Below are positions 1-8,039 of a DNA stretch of 64,000 nucleotides, piece after piece. Location: assembly GCF_030815975.1 (NCBI RefSeq), contig NZ_JAUSXL010000002.1, positions 4,824,501 through 4,888,500 of the forward strand, written 5' to 3'. Numbering within the stretch: position 1 is the stretch's first letter; each line of letters begins with the position of its first letter. The notes below the pieces were generated by a model that was given only the letters and a program-made list of their open reading frames with translations, ran no database searches and was not told the origin of the DNA. The position numbers and the translations under genes were made by a program. Source of the DNA: Variovorax paradoxus. GTDB lineage: Bacteria; Pseudomonadota; Gammaproteobacteria; Burkholderiales; Burkholderiaceae_C.

Positions 1-480
1 CATGCCGCCCAGCGTGGCCTGCGCGCTGGTCGACACATCGACGGGGTACCACAGGCCATGCGGCTTGAGCTGTGCATTCAGATGGTCGAGCACCAGGCCG
101 GGCTCGACGGTGGCGGTGCCCTCCTCCACGTTCACATCGAGCACGCGGCGGAAATGCTTGCTGTTGTCGATCACCAGCGCGGCGCCCGTGGTCTGGCCGC
201 ACTGGCTGGTGCCGCCGCCGCGCGCGAGCACCGGCACCTTCAGGTCGCGCGCAATGTCGATGGCGGTGGCAATGTCGCGCTCGTTGGTGGGCACGAAAGC
301 GCCGACCGGCGTGATCTGGTAGATCGACGCATCGGTGGCGTAGCGGCCGCGCGAACCGTCGTCGAACAGCACCTCGCCTTCGGTCTCGGCGCGCAGCCGG
401 CGTGCGAGCAGTTCGCAGGTGTCGTTGGGCGGAAGAACGGTTCCGGCGGGCTGGATGTGGCTGGCGGGATCGACGCGCAT
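1..480 (-). CDS. FAD-linked oxidase, N-terminal part (cut by window edge)
   Basis: The first 160 residues of a GlcD/D-2-hydroxyacid-dehydrogenase-type flavoprotein are visible; the rest lies beyond base 1. The FAD_binding_4 signature is clear: a YATDASIYQ segment near residues 48-55, the pyrophosphate-binding stretch ARGGGTSQCGQTTG at 86-99, and PVDVSTSAQATLGG at 147-159. The YATDASIYQ form is typical of large fused FAD plus iron-sulfur oxidases (YdiJ-like, about 1000 residues), so that architecture is likely but unseen. The ATG lies 13 bases after the gntR stop, so the two are probably cotranscribed. The substrate is probably a 2-hydroxy acid (inference). Confidence 0.85.
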   Translation of the reverse strand, partial: MRVDPASHIQPAGTVLPPNDTCELLARRLRAETEGEVLFDDGSRGRYATDASIYQITPVGAFVPTNERDIATAIDIARDLKVPVLARGGGTSQCGQTTGAALVIDNSKHFRRVLDVNVEEGTATVEPGLVLDHLNAQLKPHGLWYPVDVSTSAQATLGGM

Positions 481-493
481 GGTGTGATGGGCC

Positions 494-1189
494 TCAGCCC
501 GCCTTGTTGGCCTGGGGATAGATTTCGCCGGCGCGCAGCAGCGCCAGCACGGTGTCTCGCTTGCGCGTCAGGTGCGCGACCAGCACCTTGCGCATTGCCG
601 GCGCATCGCGAGCGGCCAGCGCTTCGATCATCTGTTCGTGCTCCTCGACCGCGTGCTTCCACTTGGCCTCGTCCTGGTTGGTGCGAAAGCGCAGCGACTG
701 CACGCGCGCGTTGATCGAGCGGTAGGTGCTCGACAGCACCGGGTTCGCCGCCGCCTCGTTGATGGCGGTGTGGATGCGCGCGTTGAGGCGGTAGTAGCCG
801 GAGAGATCGCGCCGCGCGAAGCAGGCCATCATCTCGTAGTGCAGCGCGCGCACCTCGGCCAGTTCTTCGTCGGTGATGCGCTTGGCCGCCAGCTCGCCCG
901 ACATGCCTTCGAGCATGGCCAGCACCTCGAAGGTGTTGAGCACGTCGGCCTCGGTGAGCTTCACCGCCACCGCGCCGCGGTTGGGCAGCAGGTCGACCAG
1001 CCCTTCGGCCGCGAGCAGCTTGATGGCCTCGCGCAGCGGCGTGCGCGAGACGCGCAGCTGAAGGCACAGCTCGCGCTCGTTGAGCTTGGCGCCCGGGGCG
1101 ATGTGCCCTTCGACCAGCATCGTGCGCAGGCGCGAAGCCACCTGGTCGTGCAGCGCGAGGCGCGAGATTTCGATGATGTCTGCAGTCAT
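494..1189 (-). CDS. GntR-family transcriptional regulator, FCD subfamily
   Basis: 231 residues. An N-terminal winged helix (about 12-75) contains LNERELCLQLRVSRTPLREA, the typical GntR recognition-helix region. It is followed by an all-helical FCD effector domain (about 85-215) with conserved His/Glu/Asp positions that usually bind a metal and a carboxylate ligand. I chose the ATG at 1189 because homology starts there; upstream codons run into the intergenic operators. It is divergent from the class V aminotransferase gene. Repeated TGAATGCA boxes between the two are good candidates for its binding sites, so it probably represses both directions until a small organic acid appears (inference). 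Confidence 0.9.
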   Translation of the reverse strand: MTADIIEISRLALHDQVASRLRTMLVEGHIAPGAKLNERELCLQLRVSRTPLREAIKLLAAEGLVDLLPNRGAVAVKLTEADVLNTFEVLAMLEGMSGELAAKRITDEELAEVRALHYEMMACFARRDLSGYYRLNARIHTAINEAAANPVLSSTYRSINARVQSLRFRTNQDEAKWKHAVEEHEQMIEALAARDAPAMRKVLVAHLTRKRDTVLALLRAGEIYPQANKAG

Positions 1190-1200
1190 GTCTGTTTCCC

Positions 1201-1290
1201 TTGAATGCATTTTGAATGCAAAAAACCACAGTCGCAATCCCAAGACACAAGGGTAAACCAGCATGTTGGAATCAGTTTTGAATGCAAAAC
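1201..1290. promoter_or_regulatory. Putative GntR operator cluster in divergent promoter
   Basis: The octamer TGAATGCA occurs three times (1202-1209, 1213-1220, 1279-1286). The second forms a perfect inverted repeat TGCATT-TTG-AATGCA at 1206-1220. The third is inside GTTTTG-AATG-CAAAAC (1275-1290), another palindrome with 6-base arms. The region separates gntR from the divergent aminotransferase gene, which is the expected place for an autoregulated FCD repressor. The assignment to this regulator is inference. Confidence 0.65.
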
Positions 1291-1310
1291 TGAAAGCGAA
1301 AGGACAGTCC

Positions 1311-2555
1311 ATGCTGCAACTCGACATCCATCCCACCGGCCGCCACTTCCTCCAGATCCCCGGCCCCAGTCCGGTGCCCGACCGCATCCTGCGGGCCATG
1401 AGCCTGCCGACCATCGACCACCGCGGGCCCGAGTTCGGCACGCTGGGGCTCAAGGTGCTCGGCGGCATCCGGCAGATCTTCAAGACGAAGCATCCGGTCG
1501 CGATCTACCCCGCTTCCGGCACCGGTGCCTGGGAGGCTGCGCTCGCGAACACCTTGAGCCCGGGCGATCACGTGCTGATGTACGAGACCGGCCACTTCGC
1601 GACGCTCTGGGAGAAGATGGCCACGCGCCTGGGCCTCTCGACCGAATTCCTCGCCTGGTCCGGCAAGGACGACCAATTGCCCGCCGCACCCAGCTGGCGC
1701 CGTGGCGTGCAGGCCGACCTCATCGAGGCGCGCCTGCGCAAGGACACCGAAAAGAAGATCAAGGCCGTGTGCGTGGTGCACAACGAAACCTCCACCGGCG
1801 TCACTTCCGACATCGCCTCGGTGCGCAAGGCCATCGATGCGGCGGGCCACCCGGCGCTGCTGATGGTCGACAGCATCTCGGGCCTGGCGAGCGCCGATTT
1901 CCGGCACGACGAATGGGGCGTGGACGTCACCATCAGCGGCTCGCAAAAGGGCCTGATGCTGCCGCCGGGCATCAGCTTCAACGCACTTTCGCCGCGCGCG
2001 CTCGAAGCCGCCAAGGGCGCAAAGCTGCCGCGCGCGTTCTGGGCCTGGGACGAGATCGTGGAGATGAACAAGGACGGCTACTGGCCCTACACGCCCAACA
2101 CCAACCTGCTCTACGGGCTTTCGGAATCGCTCGACATGCTGCTTGGCGAGGGCCTCGACAACGTCTTCGCGCGCCACCAGCGCTGGGCCGCCGGCGTGCG
2201 CGCGGCGGTCAATGCCTGGGGCCTGCCGATCCAGTGCGCCGACCCGGCCGTGTATTCGCCCGTGCTCACCGGCGTGATCACGCCCGAAGGCGTCGATGCC
2301 GATGCGCTGCGCCGGCTCATCCACCAGCGCTTCGACCTCTCGCTGGGCACGGGCCTGGGCAAGCTCAAGGGCCGCATGTTCCGCATGGGCCACCTGGGCG
2401 ACAGCAACGACCTGACGCTGGTGGCCATGGTGGCGGGCGTGGAAATGGGCATGAAGCTCAGCGGCATCAAGCTGGCGGGCAGTGGCGTGCAGGCGGCGAT
2501 GGATCATTTCGCGAGCCACTCGGCGGCGCCTGCCAGCCTGCAGAAGGCCGCGTAG
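1311..2555 (+). CDS. Class V aminotransferase (serine--glyoxylate/alanine--glyoxylate type)
   Basis: 414 residues, PLP fold type I. The N-terminal FLQIPGPSPVPDRILRAM is the hallmark start of the alanine/serine-glyoxylate aminotransferase group. The Schiff-base lysine is about K213 in ISGSQKGLMLPPG, preceded by the PLP-binding aspartate in MVDSISGLAS. A C-terminal KLKGRMFRMGHLGD stretch also fits. The ATG at 1311 has an AGGACAG ribosome site just upstream; an in-frame upstream ATG at 1263 would put operator DNA inside the coding region. It probably transfers an amino group to glyoxylate or a related 2-oxo acid. Its partners, a FAD oxidase and a TctC receptor, suggest catabolism of an imported amino or hydroxy acid (inference). 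Confidence 0.9.
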   Translation: MLQLDIHPTGRHFLQIPGPSPVPDRILRAMSLPTIDHRGPEFGTLGLKVLGGIRQIFKTKHPVAIYPASGTGAWEAALANTLSPGDHVLMYETGHFATLWEKMATRLGLSTEFLAWSGKDDQLPAAPSWRRGVQADLIEARLRKDTEKKIKAVCVVHNETSTGVTSDIASVRKAIDAAGHPALLMVDSISGLASADFRHDEWGVDVTISGSQKGLMLPPGISFNALSPRALEAAKGAKLPRAFWAWDEIVEMNKDGYWPYTPNTNLLYGLSESLDMLLGEGLDNVFARHQRWAAGVRAAVNAWGLPIQCADPAVYSPVLTGVITPEGVDADALRRLIHQRFDLSLGTGLGKLKGRMFRMGHLGDSNDLTLVAMVAGVEMGMKLSGIKLAGSGVQAAMDHFASHSAAPASLQKAA

Positions 2556-2665
2556 CCGCAAGAACACACCGGCCGCAGCGCGCCGCTCGAACGGCGCGGC
2601 GGCCACCACCTTGCCGGGCTTTCGAGCCCGGCACGCATCGGACCCACCACACACTGGAGACAAAG

Positions 2666-3646
2666 ATGATGCAGAGACGTTCGCTGATTCAGGCCGCGGG
2701 TGCCGCGGCCGCCACGCTGGGCGTGCCCCGGCTCTTTGCGCAGGAGTGGCCTTCGGGGCCGGTGCGCATCGTGGTGGGCTTTCCGCCCGGCGGCGGCACC
2801 GATGCGCTCGCGCGCGTGGTGGCGCAGAAGCTCACGGTGATGTGGAACCAGCAGGTCATCGTCGAGAACAAGGGCGGCGTGGCCGGCGTGCTGGCGGCCG
2901 AATACGTGTCGCAGCAGCCCAGCGACGGCAGCACGCTGCTCATGGCGCACATCAACAGCCATGCACTCGCGCCCAGCCTGCAGCCCAAGCTGCGCTACAG
3001 CGTGGAGCGCGACTTCGTGCCGATCGTGCTGGTGGGCGTCACGCCCAACCTGCTGATCGCGAGCCCGGCGCAGAAGGCGCTCACGGTGAACGACATCGTG
3101 GCCGCCTGCAAGGCCGCGCCCGGCACGGTGAGCTTCGGCTCCGCGGGCGCGGGCTCGGCGCAGCACCTGGCGCTGGAAATGTTCAAGCTGCAGGCCCGGG
3201 TCGATGCGCTGCACGTGCCCTACAAAGGCAGCGGCCCGCTCCTGGCCGACCTGATGGGCGGCCAGATCCAGTACAGCTTCGAAACCATGACAGCGGCCAC
3301 GCCGCACGTGAAGAGCGGCCGCGTGCTGGCCGTGGCGCAAACGCGCGGCAAGCGCGCCAAGGGACATCCGAACGTGCCGACGATGCAGGAACAGGGTTTC
3401 GCGGGTTTCGAGGCCACCACCTGGTACGGGCTCGCGGGCCCGGGCAAGCTGCCGCAGGGCATTGCCGAGAAGGTGAACCGCGACGTCAACACGGCGCTGG
3501 CGATGCCCGACGTGCAGGAGAAGCTCGACACCTATGGCGCCGAGGACGGCGGCGGTTCGCAGGACAAGTTCAGGCAGTTCATCTCGACCGAGATCGCGAA
3601 GTGGGCGAAGGTGGTGAAGGATGGCAAGGTGCATGTGGATACTTGA
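2666..3646 (+). CDS. Bug/TctC-family periplasmic solute-binding protein
   Basis: 326 residues. The signal peptide is about residues 1-25, with a twin-arginine-like MMQRRSLIQAAG start and cleavage near LFAQ-EW. The mature protein begins PSGPVRIVVGFPPGGGTDALARVVAQ, the characteristic Bug motif whose first loop binds a carboxylate ligand. Length and the C-terminal KFRQFISTEIAKWAKVVKDG fit the family. No tctA or tctB membrane gene is adjacent, which is normal for the greatly expanded Bug family in Burkholderiales. It follows the aminotransferase by 110 bases and probably shares its promoter. The ligand cannot be read from sequence. Confidence 0.92.
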   Translation: MMQRRSLIQAAGAAAATLGVPRLFAQEWPSGPVRIVVGFPPGGGTDALARVVAQKLTVMWNQQVIVENKGGVAGVLAAEYVSQQPSDGSTLLMAHINSHALAPSLQPKLRYSVERDFVPIVLVGVTPNLLIASPAQKALTVNDIVAACKAAPGTVSFGSAGAGSAQHLALEMFKLQARVDALHVPYKGSGPLLADLMGGQIQYSFETMTAATPHVKSGRVLAVAQTRGKRAKGHPNVPTMQEQGFAGFEATTWYGLAGPGKLPQGIAEKVNRDVNTALAMPDVQEKLDTYGAEDGGGSQDKFRQFISTEIAKWAKVVKDGKVHVDT

Positions 3647-3660
3647 AAGTTGAAACGCCG

Positions 3661-3924
3661 TTGGTCCGGGGCGCGCTCCCGCCGACGGGGTACCTTGCTC
3701 CGCGAATGTCCCCCGCCTTCGGCTCCTCCTTTATTTCGCTGCGCAAGGCACCCCATCGACGGGAGCGTTATGCGCAGCGGTCGTTGATCAGCGGTACACC
3801 AGCAGCGTGCCCAAGTGCACAGGGCATCGGGTGCTCCCCGCAGCGAAATCAAGGAGGAGGCCGCAGGCCGGGGGACATTCGCGGAGGGGAGTACCCGGTG
3901 GCCTGTGCACGCGCCCTGAACCAA
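3661..3924 (+). repeat. 260-bp double-hairpin interspersed repeat, copy 1
   Basis: This non-coding element fills most of the gap between tctC and the hydratase gene. Left hairpin 3674-3767: CGCTCCCG (3674-3681) pairs with CGGGAGCG (3760-3767), and CCTTGC pairs with GCAAGG further in. Right hairpin 3815-3910 is bounded by GTGCAC at each end, with about 25-base imperfect arms. The ends approximate TTGTTCAGGGCGCG and its complement. Three other copies lie at 9792, 15358 and 24862. It encodes no protein, and the short frames crossing it differ between copies. Confidence 0.85.
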
Positions 3925-3975
3925 ACAGCGCCCGAACACAAGAACCTGCAAATACAACGCGCGCCAGAGCAACTG
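3911..3975 (+). repeat. Decaying short tandem units between repeat copy 1 and the hydratase start
   Basis: Beyond the right hairpin the end motif is iterated in increasingly degenerate form: GCGCCCTGAACCAAA at 3911, GCGCCCGAACACAAG at 3928, then AACCTGCAAATACAAC and GCGCGCCAGAGCAACTGAG. The last unit stops 13 bases before the hydratase ATG. Copies 3 and 4 show the same layout. Confidence 0.6.
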
Positions 3976-3988
3976 AGAAAATCCCGAC

Positions 3989-4762
3989 ATGACCACTTCA
4001 ATGACCGCCCTCGCCGACGCCCTGATCGCCGCGCGCCGGAACAACCGCACCCTCGACGCCGCGCCCTGGACCGATGCGCTGCAAGACGCAACCCAGGCCT
4101 ATGAAGTGCAGGACGCCGTGGCCGCCGCGCTCGGCTGGTTCGGTGACGATGGCGCCGTCCCCCGTCATTGGAAATCCGGCGGCGGCTCGCGCAGCGCCAC
4201 GCTCACGCATGCGCCGCTGCCGCCGGCCGGCGTGCGCCAGGGCCCGGCCGAGTTCAGCGACCTCGCGTTCCACACGCCCGGCATCGAAGCCGAAATCGCG
4301 CTGCGGCTCGGCCAGGACGTGACGCCTGCGCAAGCCGCGAAGCTCGACCACGGCAACGCCGCTTCGCTCATCGATGCGATGGCTGTTTCGGTCGAGATCG
4401 TCGACTCGCGCTGGCAGGACCTGGCCGCTACGCCCGCGCTGCTGCGCCTGGCCGATTCGCAGGTGCACGGCGCATTGGTGCTTGGCGAATGGCAACCCTA
4501 TGCCGCGGTCGACTGGGCTTCGCAGCGCTGCGAAACGAAGGTCGGCAACGCGAAAACCGTTGTGCGCGAAGGCACCCATCCGCTGGCCGATCCGGCGTGG
4601 CTGCTGCCGATCTGGCTGCGCCACATCACGCGGCACGGGCAGACGGCGCCGGCCGGCACCGTGGTCACCACCGGCTCGTGGGTCGGCATCGTGCCCTGCC
4701 GCCGCGGCGATCAGGTGACGGTGGAATTCGCGGGCATCGGCGCGGTGCGCCTCCGCGTATAG
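3989..4762 (+). CDS. 2-keto-4-pentenoate hydratase / fumarylacetoacetase-family hydratase (MhpD-like)
   Basis: 257 residues, the usual length for hydratases of meta-cleavage pathways and their decarboxylase relatives. Family features are GIEAEIALRLG around residue 92 (the metal-binding Glu pair region), SVEIVDSRW near 133 and a late GTVVTTGSWVGIVPCRRGD segment. The metal-dependent reaction adds water to a 2-oxo-4-enoic acid, or a related step. No other meta-cleavage genes are nearby, so the pathway is unassigned. The ATG at 3989 is used; a second ATG at 4001 is possible. The 3' end overlaps the convergent LysR gene by 52 bases. Confidence 0.85.
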   Translation: MTTSMTALADALIAARRNNRTLDAAPWTDALQDATQAYEVQDAVAAALGWFGDDGAVPRHWKSGGGSRSATLTHAPLPPAGVRQGPAEFSDLAFHTPGIEAEIALRLGQDVTPAQAAKLDHGNAASLIDAMAVSVEIVDSRWQDLAATPALLRLADSQVHGALVLGEWQPYAAVDWASQRCETKVGNAKTVVREGTHPLADPAWLLPIWLRHITRHGQTAPAGTVVTTGSWVGIVPCRRGDQVTVEFAGIGAVRLRV

Positions 4763-5673
4763 CGCCCTCCTCCCACGCCCGAGCAGGCCACCAGGAAATC
4801 GAGCACCGCGCGCACGCGTGCCGGCAAGGTGCCGGCCTTGCCGATATACACCGCGTGGATCGGCTCCACCTCGCCCGGGTTGAATTCCTCGAGCAGCGGC
4901 ACCAGCCGGCCGGCATCGATGTCGTGCTGGATGTGATACAGCGACAGCCGCGCCACACCCGCACCGGCAATCGCCAGCTGGCGCAGGGTTTCTCCGTCTC
5001 CCGCGCGCACCGGCCCGGCCACGGGCAGCGCAATCATTCGTCCGTCCACGCGCAGCGGCCAGTCGGGCGCATTGCGCCGGTAGCTCCAGCCCAGGCGGTT
5101 GTGCGCTTCCAGCTCCTGCGGCGTGTGCGGCGTGCCGTACTTGGCAAGGTAGCCGGGCGAGGCCACGATGGACTGGCTGGTTTCGCCCAGGCGCCGTGCC
5201 ACCAGGTCCGACGACGGCAGCTGGCCCCAGCGGATCGCGATGTCGGCGCGCTCGTCCATCAGGTCGACGATGCGGTCGGTGAGCGCAATGTCCAGCGTGA
5301 TCTGCGGATGCAGTTCGAGCAGGCGCGGCACCAGCGGCACCAGCTTGTGGTGCCCGAAGGACACGCTCGCGTTGATGCTTACGCGCCCGCGCGGCGCGGC
5401 GCCCGCGGCGGCGCAGCGCTCGGCCTCGTCCATGTCGGCCAGCACGCGCGTGCTGCGCTCGTAGAAATGCAGGCCCTCGGGCGTGAGCTGCAGCTTGCGC
5501 GTGGAGCGGTGCACCAGCTGGATGCCCAGCCGCAGCTCGAGCCGTGCCACGAGCTTGCTCACGGCCGAAGGCGTCATGCCGAGCAGGCGCGCTGCGGCCG
5601 AGAACCCGCCGGATTCGACCACCTGCACGAAGGCTTCCATTTCGCCGGAGCGGTTGACATCGATGCGGGGCAT
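4711..5673 (-). CDS. LysR-family transcriptional regulator
   Basis: 320 residues. N-terminal winged helix (about 8-65): FSAAARLLGMTPSAVSKLVA is the helix-turn-helix, followed by the dimerisation helix and a periplasmic-binding-like effector domain (about 93-295). It belongs to the CrgA/DhcR-like group of LysR proteins. It is divergent from the MFS gene at 5774, and a 19-base palindrome lies 23 bases upstream of its start. It therefore probably controls itself and the MFS-reductase pair. The final residues (RYTRRRTAPMPANSTVT) are encoded antisense to the end of the hydratase gene and look like a recently extended tail. Confidence 0.92.
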   Translation of the reverse strand: MPRIDVNRSGEMEAFVQVVESGGFSAAARLLGMTPSAVSKLVARLELRLGIQLVHRSTRKLQLTPEGLHFYERSTRVLADMDEAERCAAAGAAPRGRVSINASVSFGHHKLVPLVPRLLELHPQITLDIALTDRIVDLMDERADIAIRWGQLPSSDLVARRLGETSQSIVASPGYLAKYGTPHTPQELEAHNRLGWSYRRNAPDWPLRVDGRMIALPVAGPVRAGDGETLRQLAIAGAGVARLSLYHIQHDIDAGRLVPLLEEFNPGEVEPIHAVYIGKAGTLPARVRAVLDFLVACSGVGGGRYTRRRTAPMPANSTVT

Positions 5674-5695
5674 GGCGGTTCCTGGTGTCTTCCTG

Positions 5696-5714
5696 TTGTG
5701 AGTTCAACTCACAA
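5696..5714. promoter_or_regulatory. 19-bp palindrome, probable LysR operator
   Basis: TTGTGAGTTCAACTCACAA is a perfect palindrome around a central C, with 9-base arms. It lies in the 100-base divergent region between the LysR gene (start 5673) and the MFS gene (start 5774). Length and position fit the recognition-binding site of a LysR regulator (T-N11-A type), although no footprint supports it. Confidence 0.75.
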
Positions 5715-5773
5715 GTCTATGTCCGGACGGCATTCTAGTCATCCAGGCCGCCAGCCCGCACAGTAGAGCCATC

Positions 5774-6967
5774 ATGCCAATCGCTTTACTCGCCCTCACC
5801 GCCGGTGCCTTCGGAATAGGCACCACCGAATTCGTCATCATGGGCCTGCTGATGCAGGTGTCGGCGGATCTCCACGTCTCCATCACGGCCGCCGGCCTGC
5901 TGATTTCGGGCTACGCACTCGGCGTCGCGGTCGGCGCGCCCGTGCTCACCATCGCCACCCGCAAGCTGCCGCGCAAGACGGTGCTGCTTGCACTGATGGC
6001 GATCTTCACGCTCGGCAACCTGGCCTGTGCGCTCGCGCCCAGCTATGAATTGCTGATGGCCGCGCGCGTGGTCACCTCGCTCGCGCATGGCACCTTCTTC
6101 GGCGTGGGCTCGGTGGTGGCCACCGGGCTGGTCGCGCCGGAACGCCGCGCCTCGGCCATCGCCATCATGTTCACCGGCCTCACGGCCGCCACGCTGCTGG
6201 GCGTGCCGGCCGGTGCCTGGCTCGGCCTGCAGTACGGCTGGCGCGCCACCTTCTGGGCGGTGACGCTGATCGGCGTGCTGGCCTTTGCCGTGCTCGCCGT
6301 GTTCGTGCCGCGTGTCAGGAGCGAAGCCAAGCCGGTACCTTTGCGCGACGAACTCGCGGTGCTCGCGCGGCCGCAGGTGCTGCTCGGCCTGGCGATGACG
6401 GTGCTCGGCTTCGCGGGCGTGTTCGTGGTGTTCACCTACATCCAGCCCTTGCTGACGCAGGTCACCGGCCTGTCCGAATCGGTGGTGTCGCCGATCCTGC
6501 TGGTGTTCGGCGGTGGCCTGGCCATCGGCAATCTCCTCGGCGGCAGGCTGGCCGACAAGTCGACGATGCCGGCCGTGCTCGGCACGCTGGTGGCGCTGGC
6601 CGCGGTGCTTGGCGCGATGCAGTTCACCATCGGAACGCCGTTCACGGCCGTGGTGTTCGTCGGCCTGCTCGGCATCGCTTCCTTCGCCACCGTGGCGCCG
6701 ATGCAGCTGCGCGTGCTCGAGAAGGCTTCGGGCGCGGGCCAGAACCTGGCGTCGAGCCTCAACATCGCGGCCTTCAACCTGGGCAATGCGCTCGGCGCGT
6801 GGGTGGGCGGCGTGGTCATCGACCATGGGCCGGGCCTGCGCGCGCTCGGCTGGGTGGCCGCGCTGCTCACGCTCGCCGGCCTGGCGATCGCGCTCTGGAG
6901 CCGTTCGCTCGACCGGCGCGAAAACAGCAATGCCTCGCCGGCCGATTGCGCCTCGGCACGGGCCTGA
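5774..6967 (+). CDS. MFS transporter, DHA1 family (YdhP/AraJ-like exporter)
   Basis: 397 residues with about 12 hydrophobic helices. The first, ALTAGAFGIGTTEFVIMGLL, carries the GTTEFVIMG signature of the AraJ/YdhP drug-proton antiporter group. Loop motif A appears as TRKLPRKTVLLAL after helix 2, and motif C-like GVPAGAWLGLQYGWRATFW in helix 5. It acts in the inner membrane, probably exporting a small metabolite or xenobiotic. It is followed after 40 bases by an aldo/keto reductase gene and is divergent from a LysR gene, a common arrangement for an inducible efflux-plus-detoxification unit. Confidence 0.9.
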   Translation: MPIALLALTAGAFGIGTTEFVIMGLLMQVSADLHVSITAAGLLISGYALGVAVGAPVLTIATRKLPRKTVLLALMAIFTLGNLACALAPSYELLMAARVVTSLAHGTFFGVGSVVATGLVAPERRASAIAIMFTGLTAATLLGVPAGAWLGLQYGWRATFWAVTLIGVLAFAVLAVFVPRVRSEAKPVPLRDELAVLARPQVLLGLAMTVLGFAGVFVVFTYIQPLLTQVTGLSESVVSPILLVFGGGLAIGNLLGGRLADKSTMPAVLGTLVALAAVLGAMQFTIGTPFTAVVFVGLLGIASFATVAPMQLRVLEKASGAGQNLASSLNIAAFNLGNALGAWVGGVVIDHGPGLRALGWVAALLTLAGLAIALWSRSLDRRENSNASPADCASARA

Positions 6968-7007
6968 ACTCCCCTCTTTTTTTCAACGACCACAAAGACA
7001 CGACATC

Positions 7008-8039
7008 ATGGAACAACGCTTTCTCGGCCGCTCCGGCTTCAAGGTTCCCGCACTCGGCTTCGGTGCCGGCACCTTCGGCGGACAGGGTCCGCTCTTCAGC
7101 GCCTGGGGCAACACCGACGTCGAGGGCGCGCGCAGCATCGTCGACCTGGCGCTGGACGCCGGCGTGACGCTGTTCGACACGGCCGACGTGTATTCGAACG
7201 GTGCTTCGGAATCGATCCTCGGCGCCGCGCTCAAGGGCCGGCGCGACAAGGCCATCATCTCGACCAAGCTCTCGCTGCGCGCCGGCGACGGGCCGAACGA
7301 TGTCGGCGCCTCGCGCCACCACCTGATCGCCGCGACCGATGCCGCGCTGAAGCGCCTGGGCACCGACTACATCGACATCCTCCAGCTGCACGCCTTCGAC
7401 GCGATGACGCCGGTCGAGATGGTGCTCGACACGCTCGACGACCTGGTGCGCGCGGGCAAGGTGCGGCTGATCGGCGCCTCGAACTTCTCGGGCTGGCAAC
7501 TGATGAAGTCGCTCTCGGCCTCCGACCGGCTCGGGCTGCAGCGCTTCGTGGCCAACCAGACCTACTACTCGCTGATCGGCCGCGACTACGAATTCGAACT
7601 GATGCCGCTGGGCCTGGACCAGGGCCTGGGCGCCATCGTCTGGAGCCCGCTCGGCTGGGGCCGGCTGACCGGCAAGCTGCGACGCGGCCAGCCGCTGCCC
7701 GCCGGAAGCCGCCTGCACGAAACCGCCGGCTTCGCGCCGCCGGTGGAGGACGAGCGCCTGTACCGCGTGATCGATGCGATGGACCAGGTGGCCGAGGAAA
7801 CCGGCAAGACGCTGCCGCAGATCGCGCTCAACTGGCTGCTGCAGCGGCCCACCGTGTCGAGCGTGCTGATCGGCGCGCGCAACGAGGAGCAGCTCAGGCA
7901 GAACCTCGGCGCGCTCGGCTGGCAGCTCGGCGCAGACCAGATCCAGCGGCTCGACGCGGCCAGCGCGGTGACGCCGCCCTACCCTTACTACCCGTACTGG
8001 AACGGTCAGTTCGCCGAACGCAGCCCGGTGGCGGTGTGA
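7008..8039 (+). CDS. Aldo/keto reductase
   Basis: 343 residues, a TIM-barrel NADPH-dependent reductase. Catalytic-tetrad positions are visible: Asp and Tyr in DTADVYSNG (about 57-65), Lys in IISTKLSL (about 83-90) and His in DILQLHAFD (about 122-130). The C-terminal SSVLIGARNEEQLRQNLGA is the usual phosphate-clamp region. The ATG at 7008 begins MEQRFLGRSG, the family start; the frame is open much further upstream only as a shadow of the MFS gene. It probably reduces an aldehyde or ketone. The 3' end overlaps the convergent azoreductase-like gene by 34 bases. Confidence 0.92.
   Translation: MEQRFLGRSGFKVPALGFGAGTFGGQGPLFSAWGNTDVEGARSIVDLALDAGVTLFDTADVYSNGASESILGAALKGRRDKAIISTKLSLRAGDGPNDVGASRHHLIAATDAALKRLGTDYIDILQLHAFDAMTPVEMVLDTLDDLVRAGKVRLIGASNFSGWQLMKSLSASDRLGLQRFVANQTYYSLIGRDYEFELMPLGLDQGLGAIVWSPLGWGRLTGKLRRGQPLPAGSRLHETAGFAPPVEDERLYRVIDAMDQVAEETGKTLPQIALNWLLQRPTVSSVLIGARNEEQLRQNLGALGWQLGADQIQRLDAASAVTPPYPYYPYWNGQFAERSPVAV

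Noticed and set aside
1205..3646. Apparent 813-codon fusion across the aminotransferase and tctC genes
   Set aside because: The first part is out of frame with the aminotransferase and is Arg/Pro-rich. Only the part from 2666 is real, and it has its own signal peptide and ATG.
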